Positions 1-8,596 of a stretch of DNA of 64,000 bases are shown one piece after another. Source of the stretch: Frigoribacterium sp. PhB160 (GTDB lineage: Bacteria > Actinomycetota > Actinomycetes > Actinomycetales > Microbacteriaceae); the NCBI RefSeq assembly GCF_003751785.1, contig NZ_RKIE01000002.1, positions 186,001 through 250,000 of the forward strand, in the 5' to 3' direction. The position numbers were made by a program, and so were the translations under genes. The stretch's first letter is position 1, and every line of letters starts with the position of its first letter. Under the pieces are notes generated by a model. The model saw only the letters and a list, made by a program, of their open reading frames with translations. It made no database searches and was not told the origin of the DNA.

Positions 1-279
1 GTCTGGATGCTCTGGTGCGTCGGCACCTTCGTGCCGACGGTCACGCTGACCGTCCGGCGACTGCACGACGCGAACTTCTCGGCGGGGTGGGCCATCGCCT
101 CGGTGTTCCTGCCCTTCCTGCAGCTGCCGGTGCTGATCATGCTGGCGCGGCCGTCGCAGCCGACGGGCGTCCGGTTCGAGTCGGTGCCCGACGGCGCGCT
201 CGGCACCGGACGGGGGCCAGCCGGGTCGTCCGGAGCGGCCGGCCCGGCCGCGCCCGGGGCGCCCGCAGTCCGGCCGTAG
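1..279 (+). CDS. DUF805 family membrane protein, C-terminal fragment
   Basis: The reading frame is open from the first base, so the gene starts outside the window. The visible 92 residues contain the motif RRLHDANFSAGW, typical of DUF805 proteins (small integral membrane proteins of unknown function), then a hydrophobic segment around VFLPFLQLPVLIMLA that should be the last membrane helix. The tail is Gly/Ala/Pro-rich and probably disordered and cytoplasmic. The family assignment rests on the RRLHD motif and the helix that follows it. No function can be given. Confidence 0.75.
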   Translation, partial: VWMLWCVGTFVPTVTLTVRRLHDANFSAGWAIASVFLPFLQLPVLIMLARPSQPTGVRFESVPDGALGTGRGPAGSSGAAGPAAPGAPAVRP

Positions 280-458
280 GCGGTCGGGGGCCTGGCGCCT
301 CGCACGGGCGGCGCGTACCATCGACGGTGGTCGTGCGGCACGCGCGGCCCCGGGCGTGCACGACAGCGCGCAGTCGGGATCACCATCCTCCCCGAGCAGC
401 GCGGCACCGCCGAGGCTCGGGTCGCAGGAACGGCGCCCGCCGACTGACCGAGACCCTC

Positions 459-1811
459 ATGACCATCGCACCCGTGCGTCCCTCGACGCCTCCCACCGTC
501 CCTCCCCAGAAGTTCCCGCTCGCCGGCCTGCTGGCGCTCGCCGTGGCGACCTTCCTCTCGATCTCGGGCGAGATGCTGCCCACCGGGCTGCTGCCCGAGA
601 TGAGCGCCGAGCTCGGCGTGACCGAGTCGGCCGTCGGCCTGCTCGTCAGCGTCTTCGCGTTCACCGTCGTCCTCACGAGCACGACCCTCACGCACCTCAC
701 GCGCAACCTCCCGCGGCACCTGCTGGTCGTCGGCCTCGTCAGCGTGCTCGCCGTCAGCGCGGCCCTCACCGCCATCGCCCCGAGCTACGAGCTCGTCGTG
801 GCGTCGCGGGTGCTCGGCGGCCTCGCGCACGGCATGTTCTGGGCGATCGGCGGCGCGTACGCCGCGCACCTGGTGCCGCGCGAGCAGGTCGGCCGGGCCC
901 TCGCGGTCGCCATGAGCGGCGGCACGCTCGCCTTCGTGCTCGGCGTCCCCCTCGGCACCGCCCTCGGGCAGGCCCTCGGCTGGCGTGCCGCGTTCGGCGT
1001 GCTCGCCGGGGCGATGGCGCTCGGCGCCGTCCTCGTCTGGCGGCTGCTGCCCGCCGTCCCGCGGCACGAGCCGGCGGCGGCCGCGGCGGCGACCGCGACG
1101 GGGTCCGCCCCGGTCGGCGGCGACGTGGCCGGAGCCCCTGCCGGCGGCGACGAGGCGACCGAGCGGTCGGACGCGACGAGCGCAGGAGGCGCGGGGCGCG
1201 CCTCCTCGTCGCCCACGCCCTCGAGGCACCTGCCCCCGCCCTCGGTGCTCGGCGTCGTCTTCAGCTGCGTCGTCACCGCGGTCTTCATGGTCGGGCACTA
1301 CTCGTTCTTCACCTACATCGCGCCGTACCTCGTGCGGTCGACGGGCATCGCGGAGTCGTCGCTGAGCGCGGCCCTGTTCGCCTTCGGCATCGCGGGCGGG
1401 GTCGGGCTGCTGATGGTCGGGTGGTTCCTCGGCAGGCGGCCGCGCGTCAGCATCCCGGTGGGGATCGGCGTCGTCGTCGTGTCGGTCGTCGCGCTCGTGC
1501 TGCTCGAGGGGCAGCCGGGGCCGTCGATGATCGCGTTCGTCGTGTGGGGGGTGACCTTCGGGGCGCTGCCGCCGTTGTTCCAGACGAAGATGCTGCAGGT
1601 CGCGCCGGAACGCCTGCGCGACCTCGCGAGCGCGTTCTACACGACCGGGTTCAACGCCGGCATCGGCGGCGGTGCGCTCATCGGCGCGCTCGTGCTCGAC
1701 GGGTCGGGGCTCGACACGCTGCCGCTGCTGTACGTCGGGGTCGCCGCCGTGATGCTCGTCGTGGTCGTCGTGACCGACCGGGTGCTGGTGGCGCGGGGGC
1801 GTCGGGGCTGA
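459..1811 (+). CDS. MFS transporter (DHA1/AraJ-like efflux permease)
   Basis: This 450-residue polytopic membrane protein has the twelve-helix layout of the major facilitator superfamily. The first helix, ALAVATFLSISGEMLPTGLL, and the following VTESAVGLLVSVFAFTVV are characteristic of the AraJ/NepI/Cmx drug:H+ antiporter group, which exports small molecules. The central cytoplasmic loop, about residues 205-265, is long and Ala/Gly/Ser/Asp-rich. The frame is open further upstream, but the ATG at 459 directly precedes a normal MFS N-terminus, so it is taken as the start; the ribosome site there is weak. The gene is monocistronic and converges on a small minus-strand gene with a hairpin between them. 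The substrate is unknown. Confidence 0.85.
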   Translation: MTIAPVRPSTPPTVPPQKFPLAGLLALAVATFLSISGEMLPTGLLPEMSAELGVTESAVGLLVSVFAFTVVLTSTTLTHLTRNLPRHLLVVGLVSVLAVSAALTAIAPSYELVVASRVLGGLAHGMFWAIGGAYAAHLVPREQVGRALAVAMSGGTLAFVLGVPLGTALGQALGWRAAFGVLAGAMALGAVLVWRLLPAVPRHEPAAAAAATATGSAPVGGDVAGAPAGGDEATERSDATSAGGAGRASSSPTPSRHLPPPSVLGVVFSCVVTAVFMVGHYSFFTYIAPYLVRSTGIAESSLSAALFAFGIAGGVGLLMVGWFLGRRPRVSIPVGIGVVVVSVVALVLLEGQPGPSMIAFVVWGVTFGALPPLFQTKMLQVAPERLRDLASAFYTTGFNAGIGGGALIGALVLDGSGLDTLPLLYVGVAAVMLVVVVVTDRVLVARGRRG

Positions 1812-1866
1812 GGCCGGCGCGCCCGCCAGCCCGCTCTGCCGTGGCCCGCACGTCGCGGGTGCGTGC

Positions 1867-1920
1867 GCACCCCGCGGACCCGCGCGCACCCTCGGGACCC
1901 GCAGGCACCCGTCGGCGCGC
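1867..1920. repeat. Imperfect 19-bp direct repeats downstream of the MFS gene
   Basis: Three imperfect units beginning GCACCC (starting near 1867, 1886 and 1905) follow each other with a period of about 19 bp. The first two differ at a few positions and the third is degenerate. They lie in the 228-bp non-coding gap after the MFS gene. Confidence 0.5.
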
Positions 1921-1965
1921 GGGAGGGTCCGTGCGGCTTCGTGGGGTGTCGTGGCCGTGACGCGG

Positions 1966-1995
1966 CGACGCCCGGCGCGGGTGCGCCGGGCGTCG
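1966..1995. terminator. Hairpin between convergent genes
   Basis: A perfect 13-bp stem (CGACGCCCGGCGC, 1966-1978) pairs with 1983-1995 across a 4-nt loop. It sits between the end of the MFS gene (plus) and the end of the 41-residue gene (minus), so it can serve as a bidirectional terminator. There is no U-tract, as is usual in high-GC actinobacteria. Confidence 0.6.
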
Positions 1996-2039
1996 TGCGG
2001 GCCGGCGTGCTGGGGCGCCGGGCGAGGTCGTGCGGGTGG

Positions 2040-2165
2040 TCAGCGGCGACGGGGCGTGGTGCCCGTGCCCGTCCCGGTGCCGCCGCGACCGCCGCGGCCC
2101 TTCATGACCTTGCGGACGATGAAGGTGATGATCAGCGGGGCGAATCGGCGAAGCAGTGCAGCCAT
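2040..2165 (-). CDS. Small basic hypothetical protein (41 aa)
   Basis: The 41-residue product starts MAALLRRFAPLIITFIVRKV and ends in a Gly/Thr/Arg tail. The first 20 residues form an amphipathic or membrane-inserting helix with Arg and Lys on its flanks, suggesting association with the inner face of the membrane. A longer in-frame ORF exists, but a strong ribosome site, GAGGAG, lies six bases upstream of the ATG at 2165 and decides the start. No family is recognised. The size, strong RBS and flanking hairpin support a real gene. Confidence 0.6.
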   Translation of the reverse strand: MAALLRRFAPLIITFIVRKVMKGRGGRGGTGTGTGTTPRRR

Positions 2166-2432
2166 GGGGAACTCCTCGTTCAGGGAGGGTCGACGGTACC
2201 CGCCCCGTGCCGCGTCCGTGCGGGGACGCCCGCCGCCCTTCGCTCTGCGGCCGAGGCCCCTGCCCTGGCTCCCGGGGTTCATCGCAGCCCGGGCAGCCCG
2301 CGTGCGGGCCGGGCCTGCCTGCAGCGCCGCCGCGTAGGGTGGCGGCGCACGCCGACGCAGGGAGTCGGTGCGCCGCTGGCCCTGCCGTCACCGAGCGGGC
2401 CGCACGACACCACAGCACCAGGGGGACCACGC

Positions 2433-3029
2433 ATGACCACGACCATCTCGAAGACCGCGCTCACCGCCGTCGCCTCGGGGGCGCTCGCCCTCACGCTGCT
2501 GCTCGCGGGCTGCACCGGCTCCGGCGACTCGTCCGACGAGGCGAGCGGCACCAGCTCGGACACGGCCGAGGGGCCCACGACCGGCGAGCTCGCCGACTTC
2601 GGCTCGTGCGAGGACGTCGGCACGGCGCTCTCCGACTTCACCGAGGGCCTCGAGCTGCAGGACACCAGCACGTTCGAGGACGGCGCCGTGCAGTGCTCGT
2701 GGGCCACGCCCACCGCCGAGGCTTCCGAGGGGAACATCACCGCGATCGTCGCCGTGGCCCAGGCGCAGGAGTTCGCCGCCGACGACATCACCGCGCAGGG
2801 CGACGAGCTCGCCTCCACCGAGGGCGTCGAGGAGTCCGACGACGAGCGTGCCGCGGCCGTCGACGGCCGCGCCTTCCTGCAGAGCGCCTCGCAGACCGGC
2901 TTCTCGGTCTCCGGCGCCTCCGTCGTCACGCCGCACGGCCTCTTCGCCGTCACCGCGACCGGCGCCGGCGACACCGCTCCGTACACGACCGAGCAGACGC
3001 TCGACGGCGCCTTCGCGCTGATCGGCTGA
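2433..3029 (+). CDS. Hypothetical lipoprotein
   Basis: The 198-residue product has a lipoprotein signal peptide (TALTAVASGALALTLLLAGC; lipobox LAGC), then an acidic Ser/Asp/Thr linker and a domain of about 140 residues with two Cys (around SCEDVG and QCSW) that could form a disulfide. The pattern resembles the DUF3558-like lipoproteins of actinobacteria, but that link is uncertain. It is predicted to be anchored on the outer face of the membrane. The start ATG follows a purine-rich AGGGGGA. The gene stands alone and ends at a strong hairpin. Confidence 0.7.
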   Translation: MTTTISKTALTAVASGALALTLLLAGCTGSGDSSDEASGTSSDTAEGPTTGELADFGSCEDVGTALSDFTEGLELQDTSTFEDGAVQCSWATPTAEASEGNITAIVAVAQAQEFAADDITAQGDELASTEGVEESDDERAAAVDGRAFLQSASQTGFSVSGASVVTPHGLFAVTATGAGDTAPYTTEQTLDGAFALIG

Positions 3030-3052
3030 CCCCGGGGTCACCACCCGACCCC

Positions 3053-3097
3053 ACGAGGAGGCGCGGTGCCGGTCGTCCCGGCACCGCGCCTCCTCGT
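3053..3097. terminator. Strong bidirectional terminator hairpin
   Basis: A perfect 20-bp inverted repeat (3053-3072 with 3078-3097) has a 5-nt loop and lies between the convergent lipoprotein and ZIP genes. Its inner 16-nt arm, GGAGGCGCGGTGCCGG, is identical to that of the terminator at 62136-62172. Confidence 0.85.
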
Positions 3098-3130
3098 CGT
3101 GCCGCGTCCGCTCCCGGGGCCGCCGTCCCG

Positions 3131-3871
3131 CTAGGCGACCTGGTGCACCACGTAGCTCGCGACGAAGCCGAGCACCGTGACGAGCCCGGTCAGCGTCTGC
3201 GTCTTGCGGAACGCCTCGGGGATCATCGTGTCGCAGATCATCGCGAGGATGGCGCCGGCGGCGAAGGCCATGACGAACGACTGACCGCCCTCGGGGACGT
3301 TCCCGAGCAGGGCGTAGCCGCCGAGCGCGGAGAGGGCGCACACGACGGCGATGCCCGACCAGAGGCCGAAGACCCAGCGGGCCGAGCGCCCGGACGACTT
3401 GAGGTCGGCCGTGCTCGACATGCCCTCCGGCACGTTCGAGATGACCACGGCGACGAGGACGGCGATGCTCAGCGCGCCGCCGCCCGTGAGGCTGACGCCC
3501 TGCACGGCGGTCTCGGGCACGCCGTCGAGGAGGGCACCGAGCGCGATGCCGAGCCCGGTGCCGGCGCCCGCGCCTCCGCGGCGGTGCTGCTTGCGGCGGA
3601 ACCCGCCCTGCTCGAGCAGCTGGTCGAGGCCGACGTAGACGCCGGCGCCGACGAGCAGTCCGGCGAGGGTCGGCAGGAGGCCTCCGCTCGACGTCGCCTC
3701 GTCGACGAGGTCGAACGACAGGGCCGAGATGAGCACGCCCGCCCCGAAGGCCATGACGAGGGCGACGAGCTCGCGGGGCACCCGCACGAACCAGGCGACG
3801 GCGGCTCCGACGACGAGTGAGAGGCCGCTGAGCAGCCCGGCGAGGGTGGCGAGGACGAGGGGGGAGGTCAC
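3131..3871 (-). CDS. ZIP-family metal transporter homologue with altered metal-site residues
   Basis: The 246-residue protein has about eight hydrophobic helices in the ZIP order. Two helices carry ZIP-like PE motifs, ALLDGVPE and ISNVPEG, and a later one has CDTMIPEAF. In canonical ZIP transporters these positions read HNxPEG and HExxPE, with His as Zn/Fe ligand. Here the His positions are Asp or Ser (LLDGVPE, ISNVPEG, MICDTMIPE), so the substrate or mechanism may differ. The loop after helix 3 is basic (FRRKQHRR) rather than His-rich. The start is a GTG at 3871. Membrane location is clear; transport of a divalent metal is inferred from the family only. Confidence 0.75.
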   Translation of the reverse strand: MTSPLVLATLAGLLSGLSLVVGAAVAWFVRVPRELVALVMAFGAGVLISALSFDLVDEATSSGGLLPTLAGLLVGAGVYVGLDQLLEQGGFRRKQHRRGGAGAGTGLGIALGALLDGVPETAVQGVSLTGGGALSIAVLVAVVISNVPEGMSSTADLKSSGRSARWVFGLWSGIAVVCALSALGGYALLGNVPEGGQSFVMAFAAGAILAMICDTMIPEAFRKTQTLTGLVTVLGFVASYVVHQVA

Positions 3872-3936
3872 GTCGTCCCGTCGACCGGGCCTCGACCGTC
3901 GCCGGGGGACAGGCCGTGGCGGGACGACGGTCGGCG

Positions 3937-5211
3937 TCAGCGGCTGAGCGCCTCGGTCATGTAGCGCGCGATCGCCCGTTGTCCGGCGTCGTTCGGGTGG
4001 ATGCCGTCGCCGGCGATGAGCGACCCCAGGGTCGCCGCCTCGCCGGCGGGGGTCGCCGTCGCGTCGGAGCCGCTCGCGCCCGAGCTGCTCGCGCCCGTGC
4101 CGCTCGCGGTGCCGCCGGGCGAGCTGCTCGCCGCTCCGGTCGCCTCCGCGAGGGCGTCGCCGAGGGAGAGGCTCGCGACGCCCGTGTCGTCGACGACCTC
4201 CTGCAGGGCCCGTTCGTACTCGTCGCGCGTGCCCTGCCACGCGGCCGTGTCGCCGAGCCCGGCGCTGAACTCGTCGACCACGACCACCGTCGGGGGCGCG
4301 TCGAGCGACTGCAGGCCGCCGATCAACGCCGTGTAGTCGGCCGCGACCTCGTCGGGGGAGGAGAGCGACGCGTCGTTGACGCCGAGGGTGATCGTGACGA
4401 GGTCGGGCTCCGCTGCGGCGACGGCCTCGAGCCAGCCGGCGAGCTGGTCGGTGAAGTCGGCCGTCGTGTAGCCGGTGTGGGCCGAGTCGAGGAGGACGAC
4501 GCCGGCGTCGCGGTCGCCGTCGTACTGCGTCAGGCCGTGCAGCACGACGACGTCGGTCGCGGCCTCGGCCGTCACGGTGACCGTGTGCGGCCCCGGGTCG
4601 AGGTCGGTCACGGTCGTGAGGTTCACCCCGGCGGCCGCGTCGGACGTGTCGACCTCGACCGGGTCTGCGCCGTCGACCGACCAGGTGAACGTGCCCCCGC
4701 CGCTCGACCACCAGAGGTCGAGGTCGGTGCCGGACACGTCGTACGACACGACGGCGCCCGGCGCCAGGTCCAGGGCGCGGAAGCCGAGGCTCGGTGCGGT
4801 GAAGTCGACCCGAGCGTCGTCGGAGCGCTCGACGGCCCACGACGCCCACGGCGAGTCGGGCGGGTAGGTCGCGAAGACCGCAGGGCGGTACCCGACGCCG
4901 CCGGCGACGCCGTCGACGGGATGCGCGTCGCGGAGGGCGTCGCGGGTGAGGTCGATCCAGCGGTCGTCGACCGTGGTGGCCCCCTGCCCCTCGGTGAGGC
5001 TGTCACCGACCGCGAGCCATCGGGCGGACGACGAGTCGACGTCGGCGAGGGCGGCGTCCCACGCGGCCCAGGGGTCGGTCGGGGTCGTGCTCGGGTCGGG
5101 GTCGCCGCCCGCGGTGCAGCCGGCGACGAGCAGCACCGCGGCGCCGAGCAGGGCAGCGGCGGCGAGGCGCCCACCGCGCCCACCGCGGCCCGGCACGAGT
5201 CGGCGGGTCAC
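3937..5211 (-). CDS. SGNH/GDSL-hydrolase lipoprotein
   Basis: The 424-residue product begins with a lipoprotein signal (AALLGAAVLLVAGC). The SGNH blocks are visible: VGDSLTEG (nucleophile Ser), ITLGVNDAS (Asn) and DGIHPNDAG (catalytic Asp and His). Between blocks I and III there is a beta-rich insertion of about 100 residues (WSSGGGTFTWSV, GPHTVTVT) that looks like a carbohydrate-binding domain, as in CE2/SGNH acetylesterases. A cell-surface esterase acting on acylated polysaccharide is likely. A low-complexity Ala/Ser/Gly stretch of about 30 residues precedes block V. The GTG start overlaps the ABC-F stop (GTGA), implying translational coupling. Confidence 0.8.
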   Translation of the reverse strand: MTRRLVPGRGGRGGRLAAAALLGAAVLLVAGCTAGGDPDPSTTPTDPWAAWDAALADVDSSSARWLAVGDSLTEGQGATTVDDRWIDLTRDALRDAHPVDGVAGGVGYRPAVFATYPPDSPWASWAVERSDDARVDFTAPSLGFRALDLAPGAVVSYDVSGTDLDLWWSSGGGTFTWSVDGADPVEVDTSDAAAGVNLTTVTDLDPGPHTVTVTAEAATDVVVLHGLTQYDGDRDAGVVLLDSAHTGYTTADFTDQLAGWLEAVAAAEPDLVTITLGVNDASLSSPDEVAADYTALIGGLQSLDAPPTVVVVDEFSAGLGDTAAWQGTRDEYERALQEVVDDTGVASLSLGDALAEATGAASSSPGGTASGTGASSSGASGSDATATPAGEAATLGSLIAGDGIHPNDAGQRAIARYMTEALSR

Positions 5212-6935
5212 GACTCCGTCACCGTCCCGCCCTCGACGCGCAGGTGCCGGTCGATGCGCACGGTCTCGAGCATCCGGCGGTCGTGCGTGACGAGCAGCAG
5301 CGTGCCCTCGTAGCTGTCGAGCGCCTGCTCGAGCTGCTCGATGGCCGCGAGGTCGAGGTGGTTCGTGGGCTCGTCGAGCACGAGCACGTTGACCCCGCGC
5401 GCCTGCAGGAGGGCGAGGCCGGCGCGGGTGCGCTCGCCGGGCGACAGCTCGTCGACGGGGCGCGAGACGTGGTCGGCCTTGAGCCCGAACTTGGCGAGCA
5501 GCGTGCGCACCTCGGCCTGGGGCCACTCGGGCACCAGCGCCTCGAAGGCGTCGGCCAGCGGCTCGTTCCCGGCGAGCAGCGCCCGCGCCTGGTCGATCTC
5601 GCCCACGGCGACGCTCGCGCCGAGGCTGGCCGTGCCCTCGGTCGGCTGCTGCCGACCGAGCAGCCCGCGCAGCAGCGTCGACTTGCCCGCACCGTTCGGG
5701 CCCGTGATGCCGATGCGGTCGCCGCCGGCCACCTGCAGCGACACCGGCCCGAGCACGAACTCGCCGGTCGCCGGGTCGCCCTGGCGGAAGACCGCACCGC
5801 TGAGCGTCGACACGACCCCGCTCGAGCGCGGGGCGGCGCCGATGGTGAACTCGAGCTGCCACTCCTTGCGGGGCTCGTCGACCTCGTCGAGGCGGGCGAT
5901 GCGGCTCTCCATCTGGCGCACCTTCTGCGCCTGCTTCTCGCTCGACTCGGCCGACGCCTTGCGACGGATCTTGTCGTTGTCGGGCGCCTTCTTCATCGCG
6001 TTGCGGACGCCCTGGCTCGACCACTCGCGCTGCGTGCGGGCCCGGCCGACCAGGTCGGCCTTCTTGTCGGCGAAGTCGTCGTAGGCCTCGCGCGCGTGCC
6101 GGCGGGCCGTCTCGCGCTCCTCGAGGTACGAGTCGTAGCCGCCGCCGAAGACGCGGTTCGAGGCCTGGGCCAGGTCGAGCTCGAGCACCTTCGTCACGCA
6201 GCGGGCGAGGAACTCGCGGTCGTGGCTGACGAGCACGACGCCGCCGCGCTGCCCCTGGACGAAGCGCTCGAGGCGCTCGAGGCCGTCGAGGTCGAGGTCG
6301 TTCGTGGGCTCGTCGAGCAGCGCCACGTCGAACCGGCTGAGCAGCAGGGCGGCGAGGCCCACCCGGGCCGCCTGGCCTCCGCTGAGGCCGGTCATGAGAC
6401 TCAGCGGCCCGACGGAGGCGGTCGCGCCGTCGACCGCTCCGCCCGGGGCGGTCGTCTCGGACGCCGTGCCGAGCCCGAGGTCGGCGAGCACCTGGGGGAG
6501 GCGGTCGTCGAGATCGGCCGCCCCGCTCGCGAGCCAGCGCTCGAGCGCGAGCGAGTAGCCGTCGGCCGCGTCGAGCCCGTCGGCGCGCGGTGCCGGGTCG
6601 GCCTCGCCGAGCGCGGCCGCGGCGGCGTCCATCTCGGCCGTGGCCTGGGCGCAGCCGGTGCGGCGCCCGATGTAGCCGGCGACCGTCTCGCCCGGCACCC
6701 GCTCGTGCTCTTGGGGGAGCCAGCCGACGAACGCGTCGCCCGGGTTGAGCGTCACGGTGCCGGCCTGGGGCTCGTCGACGCCGGCGAGGAGGCGCAGCAG
6801 GGTCGACTTGCCGGCGCCGTTGACCCCGACGACCCCGACGACGTCGCCCGGGGCGACGGTGAGGTCGAGGTCGTCGAACAGCGTGCGGTGCCCGTGGCCC
6901 CCGGCGAGGCCCTTGGCCACGAGTGATGCGCTCAT
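5208..6935 (-). CDS. ABC-F family ATPase
   Basis: The 575-residue soluble protein has two ABC domains and no membrane domain, as in the ABC-F family, which acts at the ribosome exit site in translation quality control or antibiotic protection. Domain 1 has Walker A GVNGAGKST, signature LSGGQ and Walker B ALLDEPTNDLD; domain 2 has GPNGAGKST, a relaxed signature LSPGE and VLDEPTNHLD. The interdomain linker, about residues 270-350, is long, charged and helical (KKADLVGRARTQREW), as expected for the P-site tRNA-interacting motif. A GAGGA ribosome site precedes the ATG. It is not possible from sequence alone to say whether it gives antibiotic resistance. Confidence 0.9.
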   Translation of the reverse strand: MSASLVAKGLAGGHGHRTLFDDLDLTVAPGDVVGVVGVNGAGKSTLLRLLAGVDEPQAGTVTLNPGDAFVGWLPQEHERVPGETVAGYIGRRTGCAQATAEMDAAAAALGEADPAPRADGLDAADGYSLALERWLASGAADLDDRLPQVLADLGLGTASETTAPGGAVDGATASVGPLSLMTGLSGGQAARVGLAALLLSRFDVALLDEPTNDLDLDGLERLERFVQGQRGGVVLVSHDREFLARCVTKVLELDLAQASNRVFGGGYDSYLEERETARRHAREAYDDFADKKADLVGRARTQREWSSQGVRNAMKKAPDNDKIRRKASAESSEKQAQKVRQMESRIARLDEVDEPRKEWQLEFTIGAAPRSSGVVSTLSGAVFRQGDPATGEFVLGPVSLQVAGGDRIGITGPNGAGKSTLLRGLLGRQQPTEGTASLGASVAVGEIDQARALLAGNEPLADAFEALVPEWPQAEVRTLLAKFGLKADHVSRPVDELSPGERTRAGLALLQARGVNVLVLDEPTNHLDLAAIEQLEQALDSYEGTLLLVTHDRRMLETVRIDRHLRVEGGTVTES

Positions 6936-7018
6936 TCCTCGATTCTCGCGGACGGGAGCGGGTGATGGGTGCGAGCGGGCCCCGCCGGCCGCCCCGCGTG
7001 CCACTCCGCCGACCGCCC

Positions 7019-7080
7019 CGCGTCACGTTCTGCGCGTCGCGTCACGTCATTCCGCCACGCGCTGCGCAGAACGTGACGCG
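7019..7080. repeat. Dispersed intergenic palindrome, copy A
   Basis: Perfect 17-bp arms, CGCGTCACGTTCTGCGC at 7019-7035 and its reverse complement at 7064-7080, flank a 28-bp centre. The element lies between the divergent ABC-F and lipoprotein genes. Related copies are at 30296-30355 and 36329-36391. Confidence 0.8.
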
Positions 7081-7187
7081 ACACGCGCCCGCGGCGCCCG
7101 CCCGCCGCACGGGGCGGACCACCCTGTCTCGTTTCCCGTATCGTCGGGGAGCGGCCATGGCGGCCGCGACGACCTGAGGGGGACGAC

Positions 7188-7766
7188 ATGCACGCACACG
7201 GGACGATCGGACGACGGGCCGCCGGAGCGGGGGCGGCGGTGCTGCTCGCCGTCGTGCTGGCGGGCTGCTCGGGCGGGTCGGGGGCCTCCGACGACGCCGC
7301 GGGCACCGACGAGCCGGTCGCCGCCGAGACGACGGCCGCGGGCGAGCCGGGCCTGGCGAGCTGCGAGCTGTCGGCTCCGGCGGAGGGGACGGTCGAGCTG
7401 ACCGAGACCGACGACGCCTACGACGTCGTCTTCACGGGCGTGCCCGTCTCCGACACGAGTGCGCGCTCCAAGTACGACGTGACGCTGCTCGACGACGCCG
7501 GCGAGTCCGTGAGGCTGTCGGCCACGTGGGAGTCCGGTGCCCTCACGAGCTACGGCCTCGTCACCGCCGACGGCGAGAGCGTGCCCCAGACCGGCGAGCC
7601 CGAGGTCGCCGACGACGTGGTCACGGTCTCGTACCCGAAGTCGGCGGCCGAGCTGGCCGACCTCGTCTCGACGCAGTGGTCGCCGGAGGTCTACACCGCC
7701 GACCCCGACGGCGTCGTCGCGACGTGCGGCGACGGCCAGACCCTGCCCTGGACGCCGCTCGGCTAG
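7188..7766 (+). CDS. Hypothetical lipoprotein
   Basis: The 192-residue product has a clear lipoprotein signal (VLLAVVLAGC) and an acidic Ala/Glu/Thr linker. A compact domain of about 140 residues follows, with Cys in LASCELS and VATCGDG that may pair. The domain looks beta-rich (YDVVFTGVPVS, KYDVTLLDDAG). No family is recognised. A GAGGGGGACGAC ribosome site precedes the ATG. The 3' end is 56 bp before the PspC gene on the same strand. Confidence 0.7.
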   Translation: MHAHGTIGRRAAGAGAAVLLAVVLAGCSGGSGASDDAAGTDEPVAAETTAAGEPGLASCELSAPAEGTVELTETDDAYDVVFTGVPVSDTSARSKYDVTLLDDAGESVRLSATWESGALTSYGLVTADGESVPQTGEPEVADDVVTVSYPKSAAELADLVSTQWSPEVYTADPDGVVATCGDGQTLPWTPLG

Positions 7767-7822
7767 CCTGCCCGCCCGTCGTCCCCTGGACGGGCCTCGG
7801 CGTCGCCTGGCATGCTCGGGCG

Positions 7823-8008
7823 ATGGCTACCCTGACTCGTCCCCGCCGCGGCAAGGTCATCGCGGGCGTCTGCGCCGCCCTCGCGAACCGCTTCGGCATC
7901 AGCCCGTTCCTCGTGCGCTTCCTCTTCGTGGCGTCGATCCTGCTGCCCGGGCCGCAGGTGCTGCTCTACCTGATCCTCTGGATCGTCTTCCCCAAGGCCG
8001 ACCACTGA
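7823..8008 (+). CDS. PspC-domain membrane protein (61 aa)
   Basis: The 61-residue product is a minimal PspC domain: a basic start (TRPRRGKVIAGVCAALANRFGI) then one long hydrophobic helix (VRFLFVASILLPGPQVLLYLILWIVFP). PspC proteins act in membrane-stress sensing in proteobacteria and are mostly uncharacterised in actinobacteria. A -10-like CATGCT lies six bases before the ATG, so the mRNA may be leaderless. Confidence 0.85.
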   Translation: MATLTRPRRGKVIAGVCAALANRFGISPFLVRFLFVASILLPGPQVLLYLILWIVFPKADH

Positions 8009-8051
8009 GCCCCGCGGACGGCACGACGGCCCGGCACCGCGAGGCGAGCTG

Positions 8052-8507
8052 ATGTTCGAGCGTCGCCGCGAGGCCCGTGCCGAGGCCGACCAGCTCGAGG
8101 CCGCCGCCCTCGAGCGGTCGGTCGCGACGGTCCCTCCGTGGTCGGGCGCGGGGCTCACCGCGACGGCCGCGACGACGAGCGTCCGCCGTGGGCTCCACGG
8201 CCGACAGGCCCTCGCCGCGGTGGAGCTGTCGGACGCGACCGTGCGCGTCGTCCTGCGGCACGACGAGGTCGTCGACCTGGTGGCCGAGCGTCAGGGCATC
8301 GTCGACTCCGTCGGGGACGACCCCCTCGTGCACCTCGCGTGGGCCCGGGCGGCGGCGCCGTCGTCGGTCGTCGCCGAGGTGGCGGGACACCTCCCCGACC
8401 GGTCGATCGCGTTCCTCGTGACGCCGATCGACGGTGCTCCCGAGGTCGTGCTGGCCGGCGACGACCTCGCCTCGTTCACGGCCTGGGTGCAGTCGTTCGG
8501 GTCCTGA
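8052..8507 (+). CDS. Hypothetical protein
   Basis: The 151-residue product has a charged N-terminus (MFERRREARAEADQLEAAALER) predicted to be helical, followed by alternating hydrophobic and acidic stretches (DATVRVVLRHDEVVDLV). There is no signal peptide or membrane segment, so it is probably cytoplasmic. No family is recognised. It lies 43 bp after the PspC gene on the same strand and may be co-transcribed with it. Confidence 0.5.
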   Translation: MFERRREARAEADQLEAAALERSVATVPPWSGAGLTATAATTSVRRGLHGRQALAAVELSDATVRVVLRHDEVVDLVAERQGIVDSVGDDPLVHLAWARAAAPSSVVAEVAGHLPDRSIAFLVTPIDGAPEVVLAGDDLASFTAWVQSFGS

Positions 8508-8596
8508 CGCGCGACGGCGACCTCACGGTCGGGGGCGGGTCCGCCTGACGGCCTGCACGAACCCGAGGACGTCCTCGGTCGCGTCGGGTGGCCGCT

